From: Pyricularia pennisetigena
Taxonomy: Eukaryota; Ascomycota; Sordariomycetes; Magnaporthales; Pyriculariaceae
Reading direction: 5' to 3'
NCBI RefSeq assembly: GCF_004337985.1
Contig: NW_021940918.1
Coordinates: forward strand, 372,001 to 436,000
Length of the DNA stretch: 64,000 nucleotides
The notes under the pieces are model-generated. The model ran no database searches. It was not told the DNA's origin and worked only from the letters and a program-made list of their open reading frames with translations. Below, in pieces: positions 22,051-32,858 of the stretch (positions are counted from its first letter, which is position 1; each line of letters starts with the position of its first letter). The translations under genes were made by a program, and so were the position numbers.

Positions 22051-23172
22051 CCCGGCCTGGCTCAGCTTCGCATTATCAGACGGGATGTATGTGCAGAGGC
22101 GTGCTCGGTTGACTACGAGATTTTCGGGGCAGGCGGAAAGTGCAGAAGGAAGAGTAGGTTTCTTGAATTTGATGAACAGACGAGTGTGAAGATCGCTCGC
22201 AAAAACTAGCCAGTGTGTACTTTACTTGAGCCAGCCGGGTTCAAGGTGTCTATTAAGGTTCGGTGGTTGTTTATGTAGTTGCTTGGTTGAATGTGGAGAT
22301 AAGGACTCGAAGGCCGAAATTCGGATCAGGAGTGAGTAACAATTTTTTGCCTCCTCAGCACACCTAAACGCAGATAGGGGACTTCGATGACGACGGAGCT
22401 CGATGGAATCGACATGGAAGGCAGCTTGACCCGCGGCGGGGGCTTTTGATGGATGTCATGGGCCAAAATTGGACTCGATTCACCAATCAAAACATTTGAA
22501 CGCGCGACTGGAGAGATGAATGCAGTGGATCACTTTGTGCATTGAATTTGTGGATCTTAGATTTACCCCTACCCAAGTGCTTGGTCAGGCTACATGTACT
22601 ATGGACTATCAGCCCGCTCCCAACCGGGTACAGTTTGCTGGCATTGAATACCACTGGGTACCATCGGCAGCTCCATCCCCAGGTCACTCCGTACCTGGCC
22701 AAGCTGGCCTTCCCCCTGTCGCTTGGTGTTGTCTTGCCTTTTGTCGGTCACCAGGGGACGAGGTTTACAGGACATCGAATTCGCTCCAGCACTAAAATCA
22801 CCATTGGCATCTATCTTCCTTGGGATACCTTGAATAACTCAGATTGCCCGAGTACCCATTACCTCAAAAACACAAGCACATCCATTGCCTAATCAGGTAT
22901 ATTGTACAAGCTTAACCAACTACCGGCTGCTAAATACCAAAAGACACAAGCGCGACCCGGACCCCCACGACCATTCATTGGAATCGTCTTTCCTCGACTC
23001 GCAGTTTATTTCCATTTCTACTACGTCCATTTAATCAAATTCGACATATCCTCGAACCCTCCAGGTACACAAAGCTCGATCAATTAGAGCCTCTCGCAAC
23101 AACAGGTGCAGATAAAATCACGCCGCACACGCCCCCCGCCGGGACGAGGTCCATGGCTCCCGCTGTGTCGCC
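22051..23172. promoter_or_regulatory. Divergent promoter region MTM1-like / Ted1-like
   Basis: This 1122-bp interval lies between divergent starts. It contains CT-rich leader sequence before 23173 and no convincing gene. No specific operator could be assigned. Confidence 0.5.
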
Positions 23173-25312
23173 ATGGCACAATATAGCAACGGCTACTCGT
23201 CTGCCTTTCGAAAACCCCATGATGACAACTCAATAATCGAGGAGTTGCGCGCCGCTGCCGTGCGCTCCGTCCAATTCATATGGAGGTTTGCCAAGGGTCC
23301 AGGTCGGATCATGGCCATCAACGGCCTCACTCGAGCCTCTCATCAGTTCAAGAGGAATTTGGTTGCCCGCCGAATACTGAGCGTTCCTCACTTGCTCGTT
23401 GCATTCTGGGTCATCGTGCTGCTGTGGGGGGAACGATGGGTGTTTCATAACAAGGTTAACCAATGTCACTGGGACAAGTGGGAGAAATGGGTGCGTCCTC
23501 TATACACTCAGTTTCCACGTCTTTGCATGTTGGCCATCTGCATAGCTAACTTTTGTTGTCTTCCCAAAGCCCGCCGGCGCAAATCCTCACCACCTCGTTC
23601 TGGTGGCCGACCCCCAACTAATAGATCCACATTCATACCCTGGCAGGCCATGGCCCCTGAACCCCCTAACCTACAAGATTACCGACAACTACCTCCGCCG
23701 CTCCTACAACCAACTAATATCCCAGCTCGACCCGACCTCCCTTTTCTTTTTAGGGGACCTTTTCGATGGCGGTAGGGAATGGAAGACCGCTCATGGCGAA
23801 TTTAAAGATCCTGAGTGGAACCACCGGCCGGGCTTCGAAAAGGCGCTCCTCAAGAAATGGTACAAGAAGTACACCCATAACTTTTGGCTGAAGGAATACG
23901 GGCGTTTCGGCAACATCTTCTTTAATCCCTGGGTCAAGCTTGCTCAGACAGGACCGGTTAAGGGTCAGCGGGGGAGGAAGATAATCGCGAGCCTACCAGG
24001 GAATCACGATCTAGGCTTTGGAGACGAAATCAAGATTCCCGTCCGTGACCGGTTCGAGACTTATTTTGGCGAGGGGAACCGCGTGGACGTGATCGGAAAT
24101 CACACCTTTGTCTCGGTAGATACGGTCTCACTCAGCGCTGGCAAGGCCTATCACCGCATTGAGGAAATCTACAAGCCGACCGAGCACTTTCTCCAACAGG
24201 TCGGCTGGGCGAAGCGCAAGGCTGTTGTCAAGGAGCTACGCCATCTCAGAGGCGAGGTCGAGGAGGTCAAGTTTTGGCACCGCATCGAGGATCTCGAGAA
24301 GGCCGATTTCACCGACACCCCGAAGCTAGTGACTGAGAAGGATACGGCCGATCTTCCGTCCATATTGTTAACTCATGTGCCCCTTTTTCGGCCACCAGGG
24401 ACGCCTTGCGGTCCGCTGCGTGAGCATTGGCCGCCTACAAAGCCACCAAAGGGCCAAACGGGTCCCGTGATCCCTGACCATCGCAATGCCATCTCCGTTT
24501 CAGGCGGCTACCAGTATCAGAATGTCCTTGACGAGGAGGACAGCCAGGAGCTTATTCGGAACATCGGTAACGTGGTGCACGCCTTCTCTGGCGACGACCA
24601 TGACTACTGCGAAGTGGTACACAGCATGGCGCAGGGAAACGTCAAGGAGATCACGGTCAAGAGCATCAGCATGGCCATGGGGGTGCCCACACCAGGATTT
24701 CTCATGGTCAGCCTCTACAACCCGATAGACACACAAGGGAACCCGCTACCCGGTGCTCCCAAGGAGACCATCCAGACCCACCTGTGCCTGCTGCCCAGCC
24801 AGCTGCGCACCTTCTCCCGTTACGGGCTCTTTGCTGTCCTCTCGGGCATCATCCTAGCGATCCGTGCGTTCCTCGTCCCGGTCCTGGGCCTCACCCCCTT
24901 TGCGCTCGAGCCCCAACAGGGAGGCGGCTCCATCCTGCCCGTCAAGGCCAAAATGGACGACCCCTACTACGGTCGCCGCACGCCCACGCACGACTCGGGC
25001 ACCTCGAGCTTTCAGTCCCGCGGCTACGGCTACGGCGTCGCAGCGCCCAGCAGTAAGATGCGGCACTCGACGCCCGGCCACCGCGGTGCCGGCGGCGGAG
25101 GCAAATGGGGCTGGGGCTCCAACAGCACACGCACGCCCAAGATTGAGATCCGCCCGGACGACGAGGATGACGACTTTGGCAAATGGAAGGCTGCGAGGCC
25201 CAGGGGCGGGCGGCAGCGCTCCCTGATTGTCTTTCGGGAGTTTTGGACCACGGCTTGGCGGTGCCTGTGGATGGTTGCCGCCATATGGGTCTATCTCACC
25301 TGGAAAGGGTGA
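23173..25312 (+). CDS. TED1: ER metallophosphoesterase, Ted1/Cdc1/PGAP5 family (2 exons)
   Basis: Ted1 removes ethanolamine phosphate from the second mannose of GPI anchors and aids ER exit of GPI proteins. Exons 23173-23490 and 23570-25312 (79-nt intron, GTGCGT...AAAG) give 686 aa. The join reads WEKWPAGANPHHLVLVADPQLID. Calcineurin-like metal-site motifs follow in order: VADPQ, GDLFDGGRE, LPGNHDLGFG, THVPLFR and GDDHDYCE. An N-terminal TM (about residues 76-95, LVAFWVIVLLWGERW) anchors the lumenal domain. Two C-terminal hydrophobic segments (around GLFAVLSGIILAIRAFL and the last 20 residues) bracket a Gly-rich, charged cytosolic-type loop. Cdc1 is the close paralogue; I prefer Ted1 because of the HSYPGRPWPLN and KKWYKKYTHNFW segments, though the split is not certain. 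Confidence 0.85.
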
Positions 25313-26168
25313 TTTATTCTGATTATCGTTTTTTCTTAGCTATATTGGAGACCCGTGGTCATAGCCATGGGTTCTCTTTACGTCGATTCTTTTTTTTTCA
25401 ACTGTTACATTCTTTGTGTTGTTTTATATTTTCTCTTGTTATCCTCATCAAAACGAAAAAAAAGAAAAACCACTACTGTACTTTTACTGCATTGGGGGGG
25501 GGGACGAGAAACAAGTTAAAATGGTGGAACCAACGGCATATTCTTTCATTATCTTTTTCTGTGTATAAAAACAAGCAAAACCGTAAAGAGCCGGTTGAGG
25601 ACGCACAAAGTCTACGCGCTCCAAAAGTAAAGTTTCATCCATAAAAGGCATTTTCAGGATACTGGTTTTCATGGCTATTTTTTTTTTCTTTTTTTCTTGT
25701 CTTTTTCTTTTTTATCACAAACCCAATCAATAATATGCCCCATGTATGCGTTCAGATTACAGCACGGGCTTTTCTTTAAAGGCTCCTGCATCTCAGCTCC
25801 TGGGAGGATTTTATCGCGTCGTGGACCATGTTGGTATTAGTTAAATACATAACTTGTATGATTTCAAGGAAAGGAGAGAAGCTTGGATGGCGTTTGGAGA
25901 ACATTTGGTGGAATCGATACGAGTACAGAACACGCATCGCCGTCGACAGAAAGGAGAAGAAAGCAGAAGCCGCCCAGGGCTAAAGACCACATAAAAAGAG
26001 ATTAAAAGAGTGAGAGCCGAATCAACCCAAGCAGGCTTTTTTTTTTGTTGCCGCATGTTACAAAAAAATAAAACACGCAAACAAAACACAAAGTGAGAAA
26101 TAAAGAGGACGAACGCAGAAGGATATCGTGGTGCTCCATTTTGCACTGAAAAAAACACCCACCCCCAG
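25313..26168. other. Intergenic, convergent 3' ends
   Basis: These 856 bp are A/T-rich UTR-like sequence between convergent genes, with short T, A and G runs (G9 at 25494-25502). No gene is visible. Confidence 0.55.
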
Positions 26169-29100
26169 CTAGTGCATCCTCTCAGTCAAGTGAATAACGG
26201 CAGCATATCCAGCGCAGCAGCTGGTGCTCATGTTGTGGGCGCACCAGGGGCACTTGACCATGGTCGTGATGGCACCGCTGATGCCCATGGCGTGGTCCTC
26301 GACCACCGCGTCCGGGCTCACCATGCACTCGTACAAGCGGCTGGGCATGTCATGCAGGAAACGGCAGCTGCAGCACTCGACCAGCATCTTGGCCACCTTT
26401 TGCCCGAGCAGCTCGGGCGGCGGTGCTGCCTTCTTGATCGCCACGGCGTTGGCGGTCGAAGACGGCGAGGGCGGTGGGAGCAGCGACCGCCTCGACACCG
26501 TCACGCCCGCAGGGGCGGTTGCCTTGTCAGGGGTGGGTAGGGCTGGTGGGATAATGACCGGCTGGGCCGAGAGCCTGTTGGCCGACGAGTTTGCGAGGAT
26601 AGGCTTGGGTGTTTTTGGTGCCTTGGGCACGACCATTGAGATCGGGGGCGCAAGCGAAAGTCTTGCGGGTATCTTGGGTGGTTTGGATTGGGGCATCGAG
26701 ATGAGCGACGGAGGCATGAGGACGGATTTCCTAGCCTCTCTGAGATAGGCCGCGCCGGTGGCCAGCTGCGGGTGCTCCACGGCTATGGCGATCCTTGGCG
26801 CTGTGGACTCGTCGTCGTCTGTACTTTCCGTGCTCCTGAGCATTCTGCTCTTCCTCGCTCTCGACTTAGGAGGGATGAAGGGCTCATGCTTAAGGGGAGG
26901 CAGGAAGGACACATCGACTGCGGTGGAGGATCCATCCGACTCCTCCTGTGATGTAGCCCTGCTTAGGTCTGAGGGCTCAGAGTCGACCGAGTCGATTGAG
27001 CTGGCAACGTTGTGCCACACGCGAGAGTCTGGCTGTTCGTCTCGGCTATTTGTCTTGGCCAGGGACTCTGTGCCTTCGACTTTATCTCCGGTTGCCACCA
27101 GCTCCGAAAAGTCAATAACAAAGGACTCGCCTTTTTGGCTTGGCACAGGTGTCGAGAGAACCGGCTTGCCGTTTGAAAATTCATATTTTGCGCTGGCCTC
27201 CAGATGAAACGGCGAGTCAATCTGCGAGTAGGTGCTGGATGATCTCTTCAACCGGCTTCGGAGGGACGGCTGCTTCATGACCACTAGGGAGGCCTGGTGG
27301 GAGTGACGTTGAGTCCTACTGTCGTTTGCCACGATCTTGCCGCGTCCCGGAACGTTTGTCATCTCACTGACGATTGCAGGCGTTTCCTTGGCCGACTGGG
27401 GCCTTGAGCTGTCCGGCGTGGTGTTCAGTGAGGTCATGTAAGAGTCGTCGAAAGACGAGGTTGATGAGCCACCCGAAGTCTGGCCAGCCCTTTGGGAGGG
27501 CGCAGCGACAAGTTGCTCCACAGATGTAGAGATCTCTGGCTCAGGGCTGGCCTCATGGAAAGAGAGGCCGCTGCCGCGCGGGTTGAAAGGGCCAGTGATG
27601 ACGGGAGGAGATTCCGCTGTTGGCGATCTTAGCATCGCCATAGCCTTCTCCTTGAACGACCGAGCCGTTCCGCTGTGAGGCGGTGACTCTGAGGTTCCTC
27701 TGTGGCTCAGATAAACCGTCTTGATATTAGGTGGTGACTGGTCGTCAACGGCCGATGACGAGCCACTATGATATGACTGCGCATATGCGTGGCGCGGGGC
27801 AGGTGAGAGCCCTTTGTTCAAGCCACTAGCGTCTTGTTGAGCATCTTGGCTGGTCGATTGGGCATACATGGAGCGATGATCCGTGTTTGCAAAGGTTGAA
27901 ATAGAGCCAGCCGGCCCAGAGATTGGTGACTGCTTCTGCCACCGAAGGTCCCCCTGGAGCGGCGAAAACGTGTTATTGGGCATGGCATACAGAGGGGGCT
28001 GTTTCCGAAGCTGGGGTTTGAAATCGCCCGTGTTGTGCGCTGTTTTCGGAAACTCAAAGTTTTGGGCGGCCTGATGGGCCCCAATCCCGGCAACACTGTC
28101 ATTTCCAAGTTGCGAGAAGCTCGAAGAGTCTGGCGTGGCCAATTCACGCTCACTCTTTTCCTGGCGTGCTTTGAAAAAATTGGCGGTCCTCGCGGTCGTA
28201 GAGTAGAGAAGGGATTGGCTTGGGGGGTGCCCGGTATGGGTTTGGGAAATGACGGGACTAGGTGTTTGCTTGTTTTCGGCGGTGACTCTCTGGTTTTTCA
28301 TACTGGGAATGTCTGTCAGAGTAACACTTCTGGGAATTTGTGCCACTGGGTTGACGTTGTGCTGATGACCATCTATACCGGGACCCGAGGACTGTGATCT
28401 CTGCATTGGTACACGCTGCGGTGGGTTGATAACCGGGCGGGCATTGGGAAAAAGTGACAGTGAGCCACTTCTTGAGCGAACGCGCGAGTGTGATAAGACC
28501 TGCGAGGCTGCTTCTGTTTCTCTCTCCAGTCTGATACCTCCGACGAAGCCCCGGTCTTGGTCGAATGGCACAGGGGCCACCGTCACCGGTGGCTGTGGCT
28601 GTGATTGTTGCTGCTGTTGCTGTTGCTGCGCTGTCGCTGCCATCATGCTCGACTTCGTCGATGTCGTGTAGTTTTCATTCGAGATGCTGTTTAGTGGTGT
28701 CGACTTGATCAGCATTTCAGGCGTCTTCAAGATACTGGACGGCTGGGTATTGGCAGGCTTCGTAGAATGTGTCTGGCTGTCGCCTGCAGCAGAGGTTGGA
28801 GCTTTGGGCACTGTAGGCAGAGGAGGAACTGGAGATGTGGGCTGCGCAGCTGCACGACGTGGTGCAAGCTTGGAGAGCCTCGATCTCCTCTTTGTTTTCT
28901 TATCTTCGGCAGGTTTCGGAGTGGTTGGTGACTTTTCCTTTTCCTTCTTCTTCTTCTTCCTGCTAAACCCAAGATCACCCCATCCCGGTGATTGACATAT
29001 CGAAGAACGGTCAGAATCATCGTCCTCATCCGGAGCTGCAAAGCTCACCGTCTTGGAGCGGCTTTTGCTATTGACCCGGGCAGATGGAACGATGTCGATG

Positions 29101-29606
29101 GAAAGTGGTGGGCCTGTGACGCTTCGACGACGAATTGAGTTGAGCATTGCATTGTTTGCCTCTCCCTCTGGAGGTGGTGGTCCCAGGTCACGGCGGCGAT
29201 CTCGGAGTGTTCTCAGATCCGGCTCAGAAGTGAGATCTTGGTTTTGAGTCCTCAAGTCCGGAGTGCTCTCTGCTCTCCCGATGCCAAGTCTAGCCAGCTG
29301 TGGTTTGGTGGACAAATAAGTGAGCAAACAAGTCCAAGGCTCGGTGTATGAAGAGCGAGAAGAGAAAGGTGAAGGACAAGAAGAAGTGGCCCAGAGATTA
29401 TGTGGGTGAGAACAGTTGGGTAGGGAACTTGTTTGTGTACAGAGGCAAAGTGAGCGAGTGACATGGGCTTGCTGGTTGACGGGCTGTTGTGTTACCTTGA
29501 ATTGCGTCTCCAGTTCCAACATGCGCTGCAGACTCCCTGCCCTGTCGAAATGGTGTGCGGGAAGACCGCCTTGTCCTGAGCCCGGAGTTGTTACCGAACT
29601 GGCCAT
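26169..29606 (-). CDS. Large disordered fungal protein with Cys-rich C-terminal module (2 exons)
   Basis: I do not recognise a named family. The ATG at 29606 (MASSVTTPGSG) is preferred to an upstream in-frame ATG at 29717 because the latter adds only low-quality sequence. A 198-nt intron (29298-29495, GTAACA...CACAG) lies inside the open frame and has no in-frame stop. Removing it gives LETQFKLARLGIGRAESTP and 1079 aa. Most of the protein is Ser/Pro/Gln-rich with basic patches (KKKKKEKEK) and predicted disorder. The last 83 residues differ: they are ordered, with CxxC at 1012-1015, C1028, CxxC (CPWC) at 1053-1056 and C1064/C1065, plus H1019 and H1073. This suggests a zinc-binding module. The N-terminal exon forms a short helix. 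It may be a scaffold or polarity protein; this is only inference. Confidence 0.75.
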   Translation of the reverse strand: MASSVTTPGSGQGGLPAHHFDRAGSLQRMLELETQFKVTQQPVNQQAHVTRSLCLCTQTSSLPNCSHPHNLWATSSCPSPFSSRSSYTEPWTCLLTYLSTKPQLARLGIGRAESTPDLRTQNQDLTSEPDLRTLRDRRRDLGPPPPEGEANNAMLNSIRRRSVTGPPLSIDIVPSARVNSKSRSKTVSFAAPDEDDDSDRSSICQSPGWGDLGFSRKKKKKEKEKSPTTPKPAEDKKTKRRSRLSKLAPRRAAAQPTSPVPPLPTVPKAPTSAAGDSQTHSTKPANTQPSSILKTPEMLIKSTPLNSISNENYTTSTKSSMMAATAQQQQQQQQSQPQPPVTVAPVPFDQDRGFVGGIRLERETEAASQVLSHSRVRSRSGSLSLFPNARPVINPPQRVPMQRSQSSGPGIDGHQHNVNPVAQIPRSVTLTDIPSMKNQRVTAENKQTPSPVISQTHTGHPPSQSLLYSTTARTANFFKARQEKSERELATPDSSSFSQLGNDSVAGIGAHQAAQNFEFPKTAHNTGDFKPQLRKQPPLYAMPNNTFSPLQGDLRWQKQSPISGPAGSISTFANTDHRSMYAQSTSQDAQQDASGLNKGLSPAPRHAYAQSYHSGSSSAVDDQSPPNIKTVYLSHRGTSESPPHSGTARSFKEKAMAMLRSPTAESPPVITGPFNPRGSGLSFHEASPEPEISTSVEQLVAAPSQRAGQTSGGSSTSSFDDSYMTSLNTTPDSSRPQSAKETPAIVSEMTNVPGRGKIVANDSRTQRHSHQASLVVMKQPSLRSRLKRSSSTYSQIDSPFHLEASAKYEFSNGKPVLSTPVPSQKGESFVIDFSELVATGDKVEGTESLAKTNSRDEQPDSRVWHNVASSIDSVDSEPSDLSRATSQEESDGSSTAVDVSFLPPLKHEPFIPPKSRARKSRMLRSTESTDDDESTAPRIAIAVEHPQLATGAAYLREARKSVLMPPSLISMPQSKPPKIPARLSLAPPISMVVPKAPKTPKPILANSSANRLSAQPVIIPPALPTPDKATAPAGVTVSRRSLLPPPSPSSTANAVAIKKAAPPPELLGQKVAKMLVECCSCRFLHDMPSRLYECMVSPDAVVEDHAMGISGAITTMVKCPWCAHNMSTSCCAGYAAVIHLTERMH

Positions 29607-30655
29607 TGCTGTGTTGTTGTTTTTTTCTTTTCTTTTTTTCCAAAATGTTTCCGTCTCTTTGTTTTCTTTGTATAGTGTAAACGGCGGTTCCAGCCAATGG
29701 CAGCTGAGAAAGGGCAAACGGCGCTGCCGACAAATGGAAGTTCCGTAATAAAGTATCCTCCGACTCCTTTTTTTTTACCGGCAACTGCTTGGAATACTCA
29801 TACAAGTGAGTAAAAGAGTGTGGTGGAGTAAGACACAAAGATGATGTGCGCAATAACTACAGGAAGGGATAGGATGTGAATGAGATACGAGAAAGGGACC
29901 AGAGAAGCTAGTCGGGCCAAAAGAATGTAAAGGTCGGAAAATCCGGCCGCTGTTTCGAAACGAATGAGACCTGGGGTTTTCGAGGATGGCGTGGACAAAA
30001 AGAGAGACAGATCAAGCGGCAAAGGAAGAGTCGAGGCAAAGAGACAAGGCGAATGCTTCCTATTTTAGTCTCTTGGTGTGCGTATGGTGCGGTGCATTCA
30101 TTGCGTTGCCTCCTTACCCGTGCTAGCTGGTGCTAACACAGGCACAACAAGCACACATGGCATCTAACGGCAACGTCCCTGATGTCAGGATACATGTGGA
30201 GCCAAAACAGCGGCCGCCCTGGCCGTGGGGAGCTCGATACTGTTGCTGGTTGTGGCGCTTCCTGGTTGTGTTTTGTGATTGCACGGACTATAAGGATAGT
30301 GAGTGAGCTAGCTGAAATAACTAGCAGCGGTCAGACATGGCGAGCTCCAGGAAACGAAGGAGTGATTGTGCTGTAGGCTAGCTTGGCCCGGTCAACGTAC
30401 GCAGGACATCTATGTCATTGTGTGGCCGCTGAAGAAAGTATGGAGATGTTTTCCATATTGTTAGGCCGTGAGGCTTTGCTCGACATGTAACAATTGCCTG
30501 CTTCTCTCATCGTGTGCTTTCGTTTCTTTCTTTTTCCCTTCCACTTCATTTATGACCCAGTATGCGCGAAACTGTTTGATTATGAGTATCAGATTGTCTG
30601 ATGTTGTTATCGACTTGAAGAAGCTGAAAAGTCGGACTAAAACAAGATTCGATGC

Positions 30656-30678
30656 TTTTTTTTTTTTTTTTTTTTTTT
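30656..30678. repeat. Poly-T run (23)
   Basis: A mononucleotide run in gene-free DNA. Confidence 0.95.
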
Positions 30679-31137
30679 CCTTCTCTCTTTCTCTCCATTT
30701 CTATCTTGATCACTGTAACTGCCTGCCAAGGCTCGTGATGTTATGGAACCAAGAATGGAAAGAAGGGATCAGTGTGCCTAACTAGCCTGGACCCCAATTC
30801 GTCCGTTGAACAAAAACATGCAGTGCGGGAGCAAACACTCCCGCCCCGCATAATTCCCTGTCCAATTGCCGCTATTATTGAAGAAATCTAAGGGTTCGAA
30901 ATTTTCTTGGTTGCCGAAACCTGGCGCCAAATTACCGTAGAAATGCAATGTATTCTAGCAAAGTCAGCCGGCTTGACGCGGACACAAGGCACGGTTCTCT
31001 CAGCCCCAACCAATCGATGTGCAAGTCTGATACAGACCGGCTTTCGAGCTAACCCGCGCCAGGACCATATTAATAATGGGCTCGAAGATCCTTCTGTAGT
31101 ACGACCACGGACACGCATTGTTTGTCGTCCCTCGTGT

Positions 31138-31138
<1 letters not shown>

Positions 31139-31172
<34 letters not shown>
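31139..31172. repeat. Poly-T run (34)
   Basis: A mononucleotide run in gene-free DNA. Confidence 0.95.
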
Positions 31173-32360
31173 CTCCCGCAGCTGTCAACCCACCTTTGCA
31201 GCCAACACCTCGGACTGTGAACATTCACCTGAAATCGGCTGGCATGGCACGTACGCATACTACCCATGGCTAGGCAACCGAGACAGAGTCACGACTGCTT
31301 CTAGAACATCAGCCCAAGCACGAACCAGAAAAGCAGGATGTAGACGATAAAAGATATCCTCCAGCCCGTTTACCACGCCCAGACATGTCATGGGCTTGTG
31401 ATAGTCGGCTCGCATCCGGGTACAACGTGGCGACGTCGGCCTCAGCGAATGGTCTTCCTCCCGGCGCTATATCTTTTTTTTTCTTTCTTTTTTTTTCTGA
31501 AGGTTCTAGAAGTCCTGATCAACGAGCAGCCAACAGTCTAGAGTATAAACGGCCGGGAATACTTCCACGCCTTGACCCAAGCAGTTACTTTGCCCATACG
31601 CATCGACCTCTTAGACGCCAACTTGAACAAACAAACTGTTGATTGTCCCTCTAGCCGTCCACAAAGAAAAAAAAAAGAAAAAGAAAAGTATACACACCGC
31701 CAAAAAACTTGATTACTATGTTCCGCAAACACACGTGCATTCAGGATTCCCAAATTCGCTTACTGCTGTCATAGAACAAACGATGGATTTGACATGTACA
31801 TACAATATTCCGGAGAGTCCAGAGCCCCGAGGGTCTAATCTCATCACCACGGCCACTTCGTGTCGTTCAGTAACCTTCCTTTGCAGGTAGGTCCAGACTT
31901 GTCTCCAAAGGAGGCACGAGAACAAACAAGCATCAGTTGGATGCAAATCAATGTTGACAGATGCATTCAAGGCTGCTTGACGTGTATCAAGTTTTGGAAA
32001 TCCCTGGTGGTGCTCGAGGTTTGGTCTTTGTCCCTTTAAGCCGACTCAGGAAGAGTCAGACATGTTATATTGAGCATACGATTAGTGGCGCTGCCTCTGA
32101 GCAAGGCACTTTCGATCATATTGAAGTCGAACTAGCCGGAGGCACGCCCCGGCCTTTCCAGGAAGGTCGGTCAACGGGAAGACTGGTTCCATCGAAACGG
32201 TGCCCGATGCCACTTGGCTACGGGAGGCTATCATGAGACACATACCAGGTATGTGTTGTCGTCCCATCACGGGAGAAATGTCGTTCATTCGGCGATCCGA
32301 CCGCATGTCTGGAGGGCCATCGGGGGCATGTATTCCGTAAACGAGAAGTAACAATATATA

Positions 32361-32380
32361 TGCATGCATGCATGCATGCA
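32361..32380. repeat. (TGCA)5 microsatellite
   Basis: A 20-nt self-complementary tetranucleotide repeat about 480 bp upstream of the Gup1 start. Confidence 0.9.
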
Positions 32381-32858
32381 CAAGCGAATGCCGTACATGT
32401 CAAGACAACATCTAATTGGATCCCGACGGGACTAATTAAACGCCGAGAGCTTTCTTTTACATATGGAGACCAGGATAATGAAGGGCTGTGACTGCAAAAA
32501 GCCTGCGAGTGTCAAAATGCTTCACTCAACTTTAAAGCGTTGATTGAGTTTGCATAACGACAAAATAGCATGAACTTGTTGAGATTAAACAAGTCCAGCG
32601 TGCATTGTGTTGTGTTAGCGCAGGACAGAAGAAGTAAAAAAAAGAAAAGGGGGCATTTCGGGGGTTTTTACATACGAAGTAAAGTTAATTAGCAGTCAGT
32701 CGTCGCAGGGTGTTGTGTGCTGGCATTACGGGGGCCCGTGCCAAGCCAAGGCATGCTGGGATTTGGCCGACTTACTGAAATCCGGGCCACGACACGCATA
32801 AGTCGCCGCGCCTGCCCTTGCCAAACCCTGGGCCTCGCAGTAGGTCATCAGTAACAAT

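Larger units (their letters stand above)
29607..32858. other. Gene-free stretch between divergent genes
   Basis: These 3252 bp separate the starts of the Cys-rich protein and Gup1. ORFs found here (for example 30907-31350, or 31961-32236) cross homopolymers or lack protein-like composition. Present are poly-T runs (30656-30678, 31139-31172), a (TGCA)5 repeat, and nothing recognisable as a transposon. Long regulatory leaders or decayed elements could explain it. Confidence 0.5.

Noticed and set aside
29607..29717. Upstream ATG at 29717 as start of the Cys-rich protein
   Set aside because: The extra 37 residues (Lys/Glu/Asn-rich) look like translated leader. The ATG at 29606 gives a cleaner N-terminus.
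30907..31350. 147-codon frame in the 29.6-32.9 kb gap
   Set aside because: It contains a poly-Phe run from a T34 homopolymer and no protein-like pattern.
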